The notes below the pieces were generated by a model, which did no database searches, was not told where the DNA came from, and saw only the letters and a list, made by a program, of their open reading frames with translations. Position numbers and translations under genes: made by a program. From NCBI RefSeq assembly GCF_051857475.1, contig NZ_JBPZGZ010000002.1:1178001-1242000 (forward strand): 64,000 nt of DNA. Direction: 5' to 3'. Shown here piece by piece: positions 33,733-43,906 of the stretch. The stretch is from Pelomonas sp051857475 (GTDB lineage: Bacteria; Pseudomonadota; Gammaproteobacteria; Burkholderiales; Burkholderiaceae_C). Each line of letters opens with the position of its first letter. Within the stretch, counting starts at the first letter, position 1.

Positions 33733-35019
33733 TCAGTCTTCCTGGAAGGCCGCCAGGGCGGCGGTGATGTCAGCTTCGCTGGCTTCGCGCTGCACCGGCG
33801 CATCCGCCACCCAGCCTTCGCGCTTCAGGCGGGCCACCCACTGGCCGGCGTCGCGGCCCTGGTCGAAGCCGCTGCTCTGCAGCAGCAGCTCGCCGCCGGC
33901 CGACAGCAGCTTGAAATAGAACTTTCCATCGGCCTCGCGGTACTGCTTGAAGACCGGCAGGGCCGCCTTCTCCGTCTTGGCCACGGCCGTCGTCGCGGTG
34001 CTCGTGTAGGGCCGCAGGCCACAGGCTTCGCGCAATGTCTTCAGGAAAGGCACGGCGATGGCGCGCGCCTTGGCGGCGCCGGCCTGCAGCGTGGCTTCCA
34101 GCTTCTCGGGGTGGGCCATCAGCTCGGCATAGCGCTCGCGCATCGGGCCGATCTGGCCTTCGATGAGGGCGACCAGCTGCTGCTTGGCCTCGCCCCAGCC
34201 CAGGCCGCCGCGCAGGGCGGCGCGGAAGGCGGCGCGCTGCTCCGTCGTCGCAAAGGCGTCGTAGATGGTGACGATGGCCTGGCCCTGCGGGTCCTTGGGT
34301 TCGCCGGGCAGCTTGCTGTCGGTGACGATGCGAGCCACCGCGTCCTTCAGCGCCGCGCTGCCGCCTTCGAAGAGCGGAATGACGTTGTCATAGCTCTTGC
34401 TCATCTTGCGGCCGTCCAGGCCGGGCAGCAGCTCCATCTCGGCGTCGGTCACGGCCTCGGGCAGCACGAACATCTCCTTGCCCTGGCCGAAGAGGTGGTT
34501 GAAGCGCTGGGCCACGTCGCGCGCCATCTCGATGTGCTGGACCTGGTCCTTGCCCACGGGCACCTTGTGGGCGTTGAACATCAGGATGTCGGCCGCCATC
34601 AGCACCGGGTAGCTGAACAGGCCCATGCTGACGTTGGCGTCGGGCTCCTCGCCGGCGGCCACGGCGGCGTCCACCGCAGCCTTGTAGGCGTGAGCACGGT
34701 TCATCTGACCCTTGGCCGTCACGCAGATCAACAGCCAGGTCAGCTCCGGGATTTCGGGCACGTCGCTCTGGCGGTAGAAGGTGACGCGCTCGGGGTCGAG
34801 GCCAGCGGCCAGCCAGGTGGCGGCGATGGCGCGGCTGGAATGGGCGAGGCGGTCCGGCTCGTCGCACTTGATCAGCGCGTGGAAGTCGGCCATGAAGAAA
34901 AAGCTCTCCACGCCGGGCTTGCGGCTGGCTTCAATCGCCGGGCGGATGGCGCCGACGTAATTGCCGAGATGCAGGGTGCCGGTGGTGGTGATGCCGGTCA
35001 GGACGCGTTGGGCGGACAT
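33733..35019 (-). CDS. trpS: tryptophanyl-tRNA synthetase with C-terminal YegP-like domain
   Basis: The 428-residue class I synthetase starts MSAQRVLTGITTTGTLHLGNY, whose TLHLGN is the HIGH signature, and has GRKMSKSYDN, the KMSKS loop. Residues about 365-410 form an added small domain: FKQYREADGKFYFKLLSAGGELLLQSSGF, like the DUF1508/YegP repeat. It attaches tryptophan to tRNA in the cytoplasm. It is the first gene of the trpS-ECF-kinase operon, followed by GTG after one base. The extension makes it longer than the usual 330-350-residue TrpS. Confidence 0.93.
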   Translation of the reverse strand: MSAQRVLTGITTTGTLHLGNYVGAIRPAIEASRKPGVESFFFMADFHALIKCDEPDRLAHSSRAIAATWLAAGLDPERVTFYRQSDVPEIPELTWLLICVTAKGQMNRAHAYKAAVDAAVAAGEEPDANVSMGLFSYPVLMAADILMFNAHKVPVGKDQVQHIEMARDVAQRFNHLFGQGKEMFVLPEAVTDAEMELLPGLDGRKMSKSYDNVIPLFEGGSAALKDAVARIVTDSKLPGEPKDPQGQAIVTIYDAFATTEQRAAFRAALRGGLGWGEAKQQLVALIEGQIGPMRERYAELMAHPEKLEATLQAGAAKARAIAVPFLKTLREACGLRPYTSTATTAVAKTEKAALPVFKQYREADGKFYFKLLSAGGELLLQSSGFDQGRDAGQWVARLKREGWVADAPVQREASEADITAALAAFQED

Positions 35020-35054
35020 GGTTTGGTGAAAAGTAACCAAACCGGATTGTGGCC

Positions 35055-36077
35055 TCAGCTGCGCTTGCGCGAAGGTGGGGCCGCCACGGAGGCGCGCCAG
35101 GTCACGGAAATGTCGAACTGGCGCGAGACCGGCAGCTCCTGGCCATAGCAGCGGTTGAGCAGCCAGTTCAGGCCGGCCAGCGTCACCTCATGGCTGGGGA
35201 TGTGCACCGAGGTGAGGCGGGGCGCGGCGAATTCGGCGCTGGGAGAGTCGTCATAGCCCAGCACCGAAACCTCGTGAGGCACGGACACGCCGCGCTCCTG
35301 GAAATGCGCCAGCAGGCCGATGGCCATCTCGTCGTTGGCGCAGAACACGGCCGTGGGCAGGCGCTTGAGCTTGAGCAGGGCCTCGGCGGCGTCCCAGCCG
35401 GCCTGGTTGGAGAAGTCGCCGGGCACGGTGGTGATCTTGGACGTGTCCAGGCCGCGCAGGGCCAGCCCGCCCATGAAGCCGTTCAGGCGCGCCACGTTGT
35501 CGGGCGAGGTCGTCGGCCCGGAGACGATGGCAATGTCCTTGTGCTTGTGCTGCAGCAGGGCGCGCGCCGCCTGCACGCCGCCCTGCACGTGGTCGGCCGT
35601 GAAGCACTGGTCCTTGATGCGGTCGAAGTGGCGGTTCAGCACGACGACCTGGCGGGCCGCCGGCCCGAGGGCCTTGAGGTCTTCGTCCTGCATGGCGTTG
35701 GACAGCACGATGAGGCCATCGCAGTCGCGGTCCAGCAGGAAGCGCATGCCGTCGTTGGTCTCGACGCGCTCGTCCTCGATGCCCTCGCCGAAGGCCACCA
35801 CCATGTGCAGGCCCTGGGTGCGCAGCACGGTGTCGATGACGCGCAGGATGGGCGTGTAGTAGGTGCCGCGCAGGAAGGGGATGTAGACGCCGATCAGCTT
35901 GGACGTGCCGGCGCCCAGCGAACGCGCCGTTTGCGAGGGCCGGAACTTCAGCTGGGCGATGACCTTGCGCACCCGCTCGGCCGTGGCCGGCGCGACGGAA
36001 CCGTTTCCGCTGATGACGCGTGAGGCGGTGCCCACACCCACGCCGGCCAGCCGCGCTACATCCTTGATCGTTGCCAT
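35055..36077 (-). CDS. LacI-family regulator of the glucan locus
   Basis: The 340-residue protein has the helix-turn-helix ATIKDVARLAGVGVGTASRVI (residues 2-22), the hinge FRPSQTARSLGAGTSKLIG, and an effector domain with AVFCANDEMAIGLL and SVLGYDDSPSAEFAAP. It is 31 bp downstream of the GH3 gene on the same strand and probably co-transcribed with it. The 18-bp palindrome in the GH3/receptor gap is the obvious candidate operator, so autoregulation and control of both directions are likely. The inducer is expected to be a glucoside or oligosaccharide. Confidence 0.92.
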   Translation of the reverse strand: MATIKDVARLAGVGVGTASRVISGNGSVAPATAERVRKVIAQLKFRPSQTARSLGAGTSKLIGVYIPFLRGTYYTPILRVIDTVLRTQGLHMVVAFGEGIEDERVETNDGMRFLLDRDCDGLIVLSNAMQDEDLKALGPAARQVVVLNRHFDRIKDQCFTADHVQGGVQAARALLQHKHKDIAIVSGPTTSPDNVARLNGFMGGLALRGLDTSKITTVPGDFSNQAGWDAAEALLKLKRLPTAVFCANDEMAIGLLAHFQERGVSVPHEVSVLGYDDSPSAEFAAPRLTSVHIPSHEVTLAGLNWLLNRCYGQELPVSRQFDISVTWRASVAAPPSRKRS

Positions 36078-36108
36078 TCGCCCTCTGCTCTTGTGGGGCT
36101 GGATTGAA

Positions 36109-38040
<1,932 letters not shown>

Positions 38041-38110
38041 CGTCATCTTCGGTTGGGGCCGCGACGGTAGTGGGTGAAGCAAAAAAACGTCAACCCCCGG
38101 GCCGACGAGA

Positions 38111-38140
38111 TTGACAGCCCCGACTGTGCCGCATTAGATT
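38111..38140 (+). promoter_or_regulatory. candidate sigma-70 promoter for the TonB receptor
   Basis: TTGACA (38111-38116) matches the -35 consensus fully. TAGATT at 38135-38140 is a partial -10 match after an 18-base spacer; TTAGAT gives a 17-base spacer. It points toward the receptor gene, ends 114 bp before its start codon, and sits just before the palindromic operator, so repression by occupancy of the start region is likely. Confidence 0.55.
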
Positions 38141-38149
38141 TGCGCCGCG

Positions 38150-38167
38150 TTTGGAACCGGTTCCAAA
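38150..38167. promoter_or_regulatory. 18-bp perfect palindrome, LacI-family operator
   Basis: TTTGGAACCGGTTCCAAA is a perfect palindrome with a central CG, as preferred by LacI/GalR regulators. It lies in the gap between GH3 (110 bp from its start) and the TonB receptor (88 bp before its start), immediately beyond the candidate promoter. A matching LacI regulator is encoded in the GH3 operon. This is the best-supported operator in the window. Confidence 0.75.
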
Positions 38168-38254
38168 ATTGATGACCACAGTGCCACAGAGCACGAGGCA
38201 TCAAGAGCAAAAAGGCCGGCCGAGCAGCGAACAAGACGAACCAGGAGACCCAAG

Positions 38255-40993
38255 ATGAGCAAGCAATCGCAGCGCGCCACGACGCGCGCCCTCACGCCCC
38301 AGCGGCGCCTCCCCCTCACGCCCGTGGCCGCCGTCTGCGCCGGCCTGCTCAGCGTGCCGCTGCTGGCCGCGGCCCAGACTGCGCCGGCCGCCGACCCGAA
38401 GCTGGAGACGGTCACCGTCACGGGCTTCCGTGCCAGCCTCGAGAACTCCATCAGCACCAAGCGCAATGCCGACGCCATCGTCGAAGCCATCTCGGCCGAA
38501 GACATCGGCAAGCTGCCCGACGTGTCCATCGCCGACGCCATCTCGCGCCTGCCCGGCCTGACGGCCCAGCGCGTGGCCGGCCGTTCGTCGGTCATCAGCA
38601 TCCGCGGCATGTCGCCGAGCTATGGCGTGACGCTGCTGAACGGCCGCGAGATCGTCTCCACCGGCGACAACCGCTCGGTGGAATACGACCAGTTCCCGTC
38701 GGAGCTGATCAATGCCGCCACGGTCTACAAGACGCCCGATGCCAGCCTGTCGGCGCAAGGCCTGTCCGGCACCATCAACATGAAGACGCTGCGCCCGCTG
38801 GACTTCTCCAAGTCGCAGATGGTGGTGGGCGCCCGCATGGAGCGCAATTCCAATGGCTCGCTGAACCCGGAGATCTCCGGCACCGGCAATCGCCTCAGCG
38901 CCTCGTGGGTGACGCAGTCGGCCGACCGCACCTTCGGCGCGGCCATCGGCTTCGCCCACCTCGATTCGCCCAACCAGGAGAAGCACTACAAGAGCTGGTG
39001 GTGGGCCAACACCAACAACTGGGGCGCACCGCTGCCCGGCGCGCCGCTGGACGCCGTGGCCCTGCAGGGTTTCGAGCTGGGCGCCGCCTCGTCGCGCCAG
39101 AAGCGTGACGGCCTGATGGGCGTGCTCGAGTACAAGCCCGGCAACGGCTTCCACAGCACGCTGGACCTCTACTACTCCAAGTTCGACCAGACCGAGGCGC
39201 GCCGCACGGTGATGTCGGACATGGCGACCTGGTCGGGTGCGGGCTGGACCAACGCCCAGACGAGCATCGTCAACGGCGACAAGCTCATCACCAGCGGCAA
39301 CGTCGTGAACACGACGCCGGTGGCGCTGACGACCTACAACAAGCGCAAGGACGACATCCGCGCCGTCGGCTGGAACAACGAGCTGAAGCTGGGCGACTGG
39401 AAGCTGGTGGGCGACCTCAGCATGTCCAAGGCCAAGCGCGACGAGCAGAACGGCGAGGTGCAGGCCGGCTCCAAGAACCGCGTCACGCTGAACAACGCCA
39501 ACATCGTCACCGGAGACGGTCGTTCGACCTTCCAGCCCAACTTCGACTTCTCCGATCCCAAGAATGTCTACCTGACCGACCCGGCCAACTGGGGTCGCGA
39601 TGGCCGCAGCCAGTTCCCCAAGGTGCGCGACGAGATCAAGGCCTTGAAGCTGAGCGCCGGCCGCAACTTCGACAGCTGGCTCAACAGCGTCGAGGGCGGC
39701 GTGGACTACTCCGAGCGCGACAAGTCCATGAATCGCACCGAGGTCTACTACAACCTCAAGAACAACCGCACGCCGGTGTTGATCCCGTCCAACCTGCTGC
39801 GCGATCCGACCGACCTCAGCTTCGCGGGCAGCAACATCCGCATGGTCAATTTCGACCTGCCGAGCGTGCTCAACCTCTACGACGCCGTGCCGGCCTCGGC
39901 CGACCAGGCGCCCGGCCGCGTCTGGTCGGTGCATGAGAAGGTGACGGCGGCCTACGGCAAGCTGGGCATGGAGTTCGACTGGGGCATTCCCGTCCATGGC
40001 AGCCTGGGCCTGCGCATCGTGCACGCCAAGCAGTTCAGCAACGGCCTGCTGTGGAACCCCAACACCAAGGCCAGCGATCCCACGACCGGCGGCACCAGCT
40101 ACACCGACACCCTGCCCAGCATCAACCTGTCGGCTGACCTGACCCAGGACACCATCCTGCGCTTCGGCCTGGCCAAGGTGCTGGCGCGCCCGAACATGGA
40201 GGACATGCGCGCCGGCTTCTCGGGCATCAACGTCAGCAGCACCGACCGCACCTGGTCGGCCAGCGGCGGCAATGCCAACCTGGAGCCCTGGCGCGCCGAT
40301 GCGGCGGACCTGTCCGTCGAGCATTACTTCAGCAAGCGCAGCTATGTGGCGGCGGCGGCCTTCCACAAGCACATCAAGAACTTCGTCTACTCGCAGAGCG
40401 TCCTCTTCGACTTTTCCGGCTTCCCCAACCCGACGACCTACACGCCGATCAGCAACATCGGCCTGCTGAACACCAAGGCCAACGGCCATGGCGGCATGGT
40501 GGCGGGAACGGAGCTGAGCGGATCGCTGGACGCAGGCCTGGTGAGCCCGTCGCTGGACGGCATCGGCGTGACGCTGAGCTACTCCAACACGCGCAGCTCG
40601 CTGCATGAGGACAACAACCTCAACAACCCGCTGGACGGCCTGTCGGGCGTGGCGACGAACTTCGTCGTCTATTACGAGCGCGACGGCATCTCCGCCCGCA
40701 TCGGCAGCCGCCATCGCTCGGCCTTCGTGACGACGGTGCGTGGCACCTTTGGCGAGAACGTGCCCAGCATGATTTCCGCCGAAACCATCCTGGATGCGCA
40801 GCTCGGCTATTCCTTCGAGAGTGGCGCTTTCAAGGGCTTGTCGCTGACACTGCAGGTCAACAATCTGCGTGACCGGCCGTACCGGACCCGCGTCGGTATC
40901 TCCACCGGCGCCGTGGATCCGACGGCCACCCTGCCCGAGCGCTACACGTCCTACGGCCGCCAATACCTGCTCGGCGGCACGTACAAGTTCTAA
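38255..40993 (+). CDS. TonB-dependent receptor, carbohydrate-type (912 aa)
   Basis: An AGGAG ribosome-binding site 7 bp before the ATG and a signal peptide ending LLAAAQ open this outer-membrane receptor. The plug has ETVTVTGFRASLENSI, AEDIGKLPDVSIADAISRLPGL and QRVAGRSSVISIRGM, the signature of the Xanthomonas/Caulobacter TIGR01782 subfamily; the barrel ends in LLGGTYKF with a terminal aromatic residue. Receptors of this subfamily import oligosaccharides and lie beside glycoside hydrolases, as here (GH3 and LacI on one side, GH1 and ABC genes on the other). It should bring glucan fragments into the periplasm. Confidence 0.93.
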   Translation: MSKQSQRATTRALTPQRRLPLTPVAAVCAGLLSVPLLAAAQTAPAADPKLETVTVTGFRASLENSISTKRNADAIVEAISAEDIGKLPDVSIADAISRLPGLTAQRVAGRSSVISIRGMSPSYGVTLLNGREIVSTGDNRSVEYDQFPSELINAATVYKTPDASLSAQGLSGTINMKTLRPLDFSKSQMVVGARMERNSNGSLNPEISGTGNRLSASWVTQSADRTFGAAIGFAHLDSPNQEKHYKSWWWANTNNWGAPLPGAPLDAVALQGFELGAASSRQKRDGLMGVLEYKPGNGFHSTLDLYYSKFDQTEARRTVMSDMATWSGAGWTNAQTSIVNGDKLITSGNVVNTTPVALTTYNKRKDDIRAVGWNNELKLGDWKLVGDLSMSKAKRDEQNGEVQAGSKNRVTLNNANIVTGDGRSTFQPNFDFSDPKNVYLTDPANWGRDGRSQFPKVRDEIKALKLSAGRNFDSWLNSVEGGVDYSERDKSMNRTEVYYNLKNNRTPVLIPSNLLRDPTDLSFAGSNIRMVNFDLPSVLNLYDAVPASADQAPGRVWSVHEKVTAAYGKLGMEFDWGIPVHGSLGLRIVHAKQFSNGLLWNPNTKASDPTTGGTSYTDTLPSINLSADLTQDTILRFGLAKVLARPNMEDMRAGFSGINVSSTDRTWSASGGNANLEPWRADAADLSVEHYFSKRSYVAAAAFHKHIKNFVYSQSVLFDFSGFPNPTTYTPISNIGLLNTKANGHGGMVAGTELSGSLDAGLVSPSLDGIGVTLSYSNTRSSLHEDNNLNNPLDGLSGVATNFVVYYERDGISARIGSRHRSAFVTTVRGTFGENVPSMISAETILDAQLGYSFESGAFKGLSLTLQVNNLRDRPYRTRVGISTGAVDPTATLPERYTSYGRQYLLGGTYKF

Positions 40994-41016
40994 GACTGTT
41001 TCCTGTTCCCGAACCC

Positions 41017-41039
41017 GCGCCGGCCCCCGTGGCCGGCGC
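41017..41039 (+). other. strong hairpin between TonB receptor and GH1 genes
   Basis: GCGCCGGCC and GGCCGGCGC pair perfectly (9 bp) around CCCGT, 24 bp after the receptor stop and 16 bp before the GH1 start. No T tract follows, so it is a candidate rho-dependent or partial attenuator, or an mRNA 3'-protecting stem that sets the ratio of receptor to GH1. Confidence 0.6.
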
Positions 41040-41054
41040 CCTCACATCCGAAGC

Positions 41055-42419
41055 ATGAGCTCCAACAACGCCCCGATCCGCAAAGACTTCCCCGCCGACT
41101 TCCGTTGGGGCGTGTCCACCTCATCCTTCCAGATCGAAGGCGCTGGCCAGGAAGACGGCAAGGGCGAGTCCATCTGGGACCGCTTCTGCAAGCAGCCCGG
41201 CCGCATCCGCGACGGCAGCAATGGCAACGTCGCCTGCGACCACTACCACCTCTGGCCCCAGGACCTGGACATGGCCAAGGGCCTGGGCGTCAACGCCTAC
41301 CGCTTCTCCGTTGCCTGGCCGCGCATCCTGCCTAATGGGAGTCTTGGCCGCGGCGCCGTGAACGAGGCCGGTCTGGCCTTCTACGACCGGCTGGTCGACG
41401 GCATGCTGGAACGTGGCCTCGACCCTTGGTGCACGCTGTATCACTGGGACCTGCCCCAGGTGTTGCAGGAGCAGGGCGGCTGGACGTCGCGCGAGACGGT
41501 GGCCGCCTTCCTCGAATACACCGACATCGTCACCCGCCGCCTGGGCGACCGCGTCAAGCACTGGATCACCCACAACGAACCCTGGTGCTCCTGCATGATG
41601 GGCTACTGGGAGAACATCCACGCGCCCGGCGGCACCAGCTTCGCCGACGCGCTGCAGGCCAACCACCATGTGGTGCTGTCCCACGGCCAGGCCATTCCGG
41701 TCATCCGCAAGAACTCGGCCGACGCCAAGGTCGGCATCACGCTGAGCCTGCACCCCATCACGGCGGCCTCGGACAGCGCCGAAGACCTCGCCGCGCTGAA
41801 GCGCCACGACGGCCTGCGCAACCGCTGGTTCCTCGACCCGCTGTTCGGCCGCGGCTATCCGGCCGACACGCTGGAGTTGGTCGGCGACGCCGCGCCCGAG
41901 ATCGTCGAAGGCGACCTGGCCGCCATCGCCACGCCGACCGATTTCCTCGGCGTCAACTACTACTTCCCCGAGATGGTCAAGGACGACCAAGACCCGAAGA
42001 CAGGCGGCCCGATGCGCGCCAGCCTCGTCGAGAAGGAAGGCGTCGAGCGCACCGGCTTCGGCTGGGAGGTTTCGCCCCAGGGCCTGGTCGACCTGCTGAC
42101 CCGCCTCCAGCGCGACTACAACCCGCCCGTCATCCAGCTGACCGAGAACGGTTCCACTTTCGAGGACGTGCTGACGCCCGACGGACGCGTCCACGACAAG
42201 GAGCGCCTGTCCTATCTGCAGCGCCACCTGGCCGCGCTGAAGCAGGCCATAGCCGCCGGCGTGCCGGTCAAGGGCTACTTCGCCTGGAGCCTGCTGGACA
42301 ACTTCGAATGGGCCGAGGGCTATCTGCGCCGCTTCGGCATCGCCTATGTCGACTACGCCTCCCAGAGGCGCATCCTGAAGGACAGCGGCCTTTGGTACGG
42401 CCGGTTTCTGAACGAATAA
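41055..42419 (+). CDS. GH1 beta-glucosidase, cytoplasmic
   Basis: The 454-residue enzyme (from MSSNNAPIRKDFPADFRWG) has both GH1 glutamates: general acid/base Glu175 in ITHNEPWC and nucleophile Glu364 in QLTENGS, plus WGVSTSSFQIEG and YHWDLPQ. There is no signal peptide, so it should split imported beta-glucosides or cello/gentio-type oligosaccharides in the cytoplasm. It lies between the TonB receptor and the ABC transporter genes and probably completes the pathway. Its upstream hairpin may modulate transcription from the receptor promoter. Confidence 0.93.
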   Translation: MSSNNAPIRKDFPADFRWGVSTSSFQIEGAGQEDGKGESIWDRFCKQPGRIRDGSNGNVACDHYHLWPQDLDMAKGLGVNAYRFSVAWPRILPNGSLGRGAVNEAGLAFYDRLVDGMLERGLDPWCTLYHWDLPQVLQEQGGWTSRETVAAFLEYTDIVTRRLGDRVKHWITHNEPWCSCMMGYWENIHAPGGTSFADALQANHHVVLSHGQAIPVIRKNSADAKVGITLSLHPITAASDSAEDLAALKRHDGLRNRWFLDPLFGRGYPADTLELVGDAAPEIVEGDLAAIATPTDFLGVNYYFPEMVKDDQDPKTGGPMRASLVEKEGVERTGFGWEVSPQGLVDLLTRLQRDYNPPVIQLTENGSTFEDVLTPDGRVHDKERLSYLQRHLAALKQAIAAGVPVKGYFAWSLLDNFEWAEGYLRRFGIAYVDYASQRRILKDSGLWYGRFLNE

Positions 42420-42438
42420 TTAACGCGCAAGCGGCCGT

Positions 42439-42468
42439 TTGTTCAAGGGTACAGGCGGTTTCTAAATG
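42439..42468 (+). promoter_or_regulatory. weak candidate promoter before the ABC operon
   Basis: TTGTTC (42439-42444) and CTAAAT (42462-42467) are separated by 17 bp within an AT-richer patch of the 132-bp gap between GH1 and the substrate-binding protein gene. The patch stands out from its GC-rich surroundings, which favours a promoter, but the match to the -10 consensus is poor. Confidence 0.35.
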
Positions 42469-42551
42469 AAATATTACAGGGTCAACACTCAGGCGCGCCA
42501 GACCGCGCCGGGGCAAACTGCGCAAGCTGCCCCACAAGATCCGGAGACAAG

Positions 42552-43781
42552 ATGAAGTTCCCCTGCCATGCCCTGGCCGCCGTTGCGCTGCTTGTTGCAA
42601 CCGCTTCCAACGCCGCCGAACCCCTCAAGGCCGAGGTCATCCACTGGTGGACCTCGGGTGGCGAATCCGCCGCCGCCAAGACCCTGGCCGAGGCCTACAA
42701 GGCCCAGGGCGGCATCTGGGTGGACACAGCTGTCGCCCTGGGCGAGCAGGCCCGCTCCGTCGCCATCAACCGCATTGCCGGCGGCAACCCGCCGACGGCC
42801 GCGCAGTTCAACACCACCCAGCAGTTCCGCGACATCGTCGACCAGGGCCTGCTGAACAACGTCGACGCCGTGGCCCAGCGCGACGGCTGGGACAAGTTCC
42901 TGCCCGAGACCGTGCTGCAGGCCATCCGCGTCAACGGCCACTACTACGCCGCGCCGGTCAACATCCACAACATGAGCTGGTTCTGGTTCTCCAAGGCCGC
43001 CTTCAAGAAGGCCGGCATTGCGGAAGAGCCCAAGAACTTCGACGAGCTGTTCGCGGCCCTGGACAAGCTCAAGGCCGCCGGCCTCGTGCCCCTGGCCCAT
43101 GGCGGCCAGCCCTGGCAGGACGGCATCGTCTTCACCGCCACGCTGGCCCACTTCGGCGGCCGCGACCTCTACCTGAAGATCTTCCGCGACCGCGACCCCA
43201 AGGCCATCCAGGGCGAAGAGTTCAAGAAGGTGCTGCTGGCCTTCAAGCGCCTGCAGAGCTACACCGACAAGGGATCGCCGGGCCGCAACTGGAACGACGC
43301 GACCGCCATGCTGATCAGTGGCCGCGCCGGCGTGCAGATCATGGGCGACTGGGCCAAGGGTGAGTTCGCCCAGGCCAAGCAGGAGGCCGGCAAGGACTAC
43401 GGCTGCGCGCCCGGCTTCGGCCCCAAGGCGCCCTACATCATCCAGGGCGACGTGATGGTCTTCCCCAAGACCGACAAGCCCGACCAGGTCAAGGCCCAGC
43501 AGCTGCTGGCCAGCGTCATCACCCAGCCCGCCACCCAGGTCGCCTTCAGCATCAAGAAGGGTTCCATCCCCATCCGCACCGACGTCGACGTCAGCAAGAT
43601 GGACATGTGCGCCCAGATGGGCGTGGCGGCCATGAAGGACAAGTCGCGCCATCTGGCCAACGGCGAGATCTACATCACGCCCGACCAGAACGGCGCCCTG
43701 CAGGATGTGCTGACCAGCTACTGGAACCGCAACATCCCCGTCGAGAAGGTCCAGAAGGACATCGTCTCCGCGTTGCGCTAG
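42552..43781 (+). CDS. sugar ABC transporter substrate-binding protein
   Basis: The 409-residue protein has a signal peptide (ending ATASNA), then KAEVIHWWTSGGESAAAKTLAEAYK, the usual opening of family-1 solute-binding proteins. GGNPPTAAQFNTTQQFRDIV, MSWFWFSKAAFKKAGI and NWNDATAMLISGRAGVQIMGDW are strongly similar in pattern to glucose/mannose binding proteins of the GtsA/GltB type. It binds sugar in the periplasm and delivers it to the permeases encoded just downstream. A stable stem-loop region separates it from the first permease gene and may keep its expression higher. Confidence 0.92.
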   Translation: MKFPCHALAAVALLVATASNAAEPLKAEVIHWWTSGGESAAAKTLAEAYKAQGGIWVDTAVALGEQARSVAINRIAGGNPPTAAQFNTTQQFRDIVDQGLLNNVDAVAQRDGWDKFLPETVLQAIRVNGHYYAAPVNIHNMSWFWFSKAAFKKAGIAEEPKNFDELFAALDKLKAAGLVPLAHGGQPWQDGIVFTATLAHFGGRDLYLKIFRDRDPKAIQGEEFKKVLLAFKRLQSYTDKGSPGRNWNDATAMLISGRAGVQIMGDWAKGEFAQAKQEAGKDYGCAPGFGPKAPYIIQGDVMVFPKTDKPDQVKAQQLLASVITQPATQVAFSIKKGSIPIRTDVDVSKMDMCAQMGVAAMKDKSRHLANGEIYITPDQNGALQDVLTSYWNRNIPVEKVQKDIVSALR

Positions 43782-43804
43782 ACCACCCCCTAGGCCTGAC
43801 GGCC

Positions 43805-43856
43805 GCCCCCTCAAGGGGGCACTGCCAGCGGCCCGGCAAAGCCGGTTCCGCGGCAG
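43805..43856 (+). repeat. double stem-loop between binding protein and permease genes
   Basis: GCCCCC-TCAA-GGGGGC (43805-43820) forms a 6-bp hairpin with a tetraloop. Next, CTGCC (43822-43826) pairs with GGCAG (43852-43856) around an inner CCGGC-AAA-GCCGG stem. The block lies in the 125-bp gap and has no open frame. CCCCCTCAAGGGGG-type hairpins occur as dispersed intergenic repeats in Burkholderiales, so it may be such an element. Position suits 3' protection of the binding-protein mRNA. Confidence 0.6.
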
Positions 43857-43906
43857 TCGCTGGAGGGACGGCGCGGCTGAGCCGCAGCCTTGCAAGACAG
43901 GTTCCT

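Noticed and set aside
41017..41039. Reading the hairpin before GH1 as a full intrinsic terminator
   Set aside because: The stem is strong but there is no T tract; GH1 is 16 bp away and most likely belongs to the same transcript.
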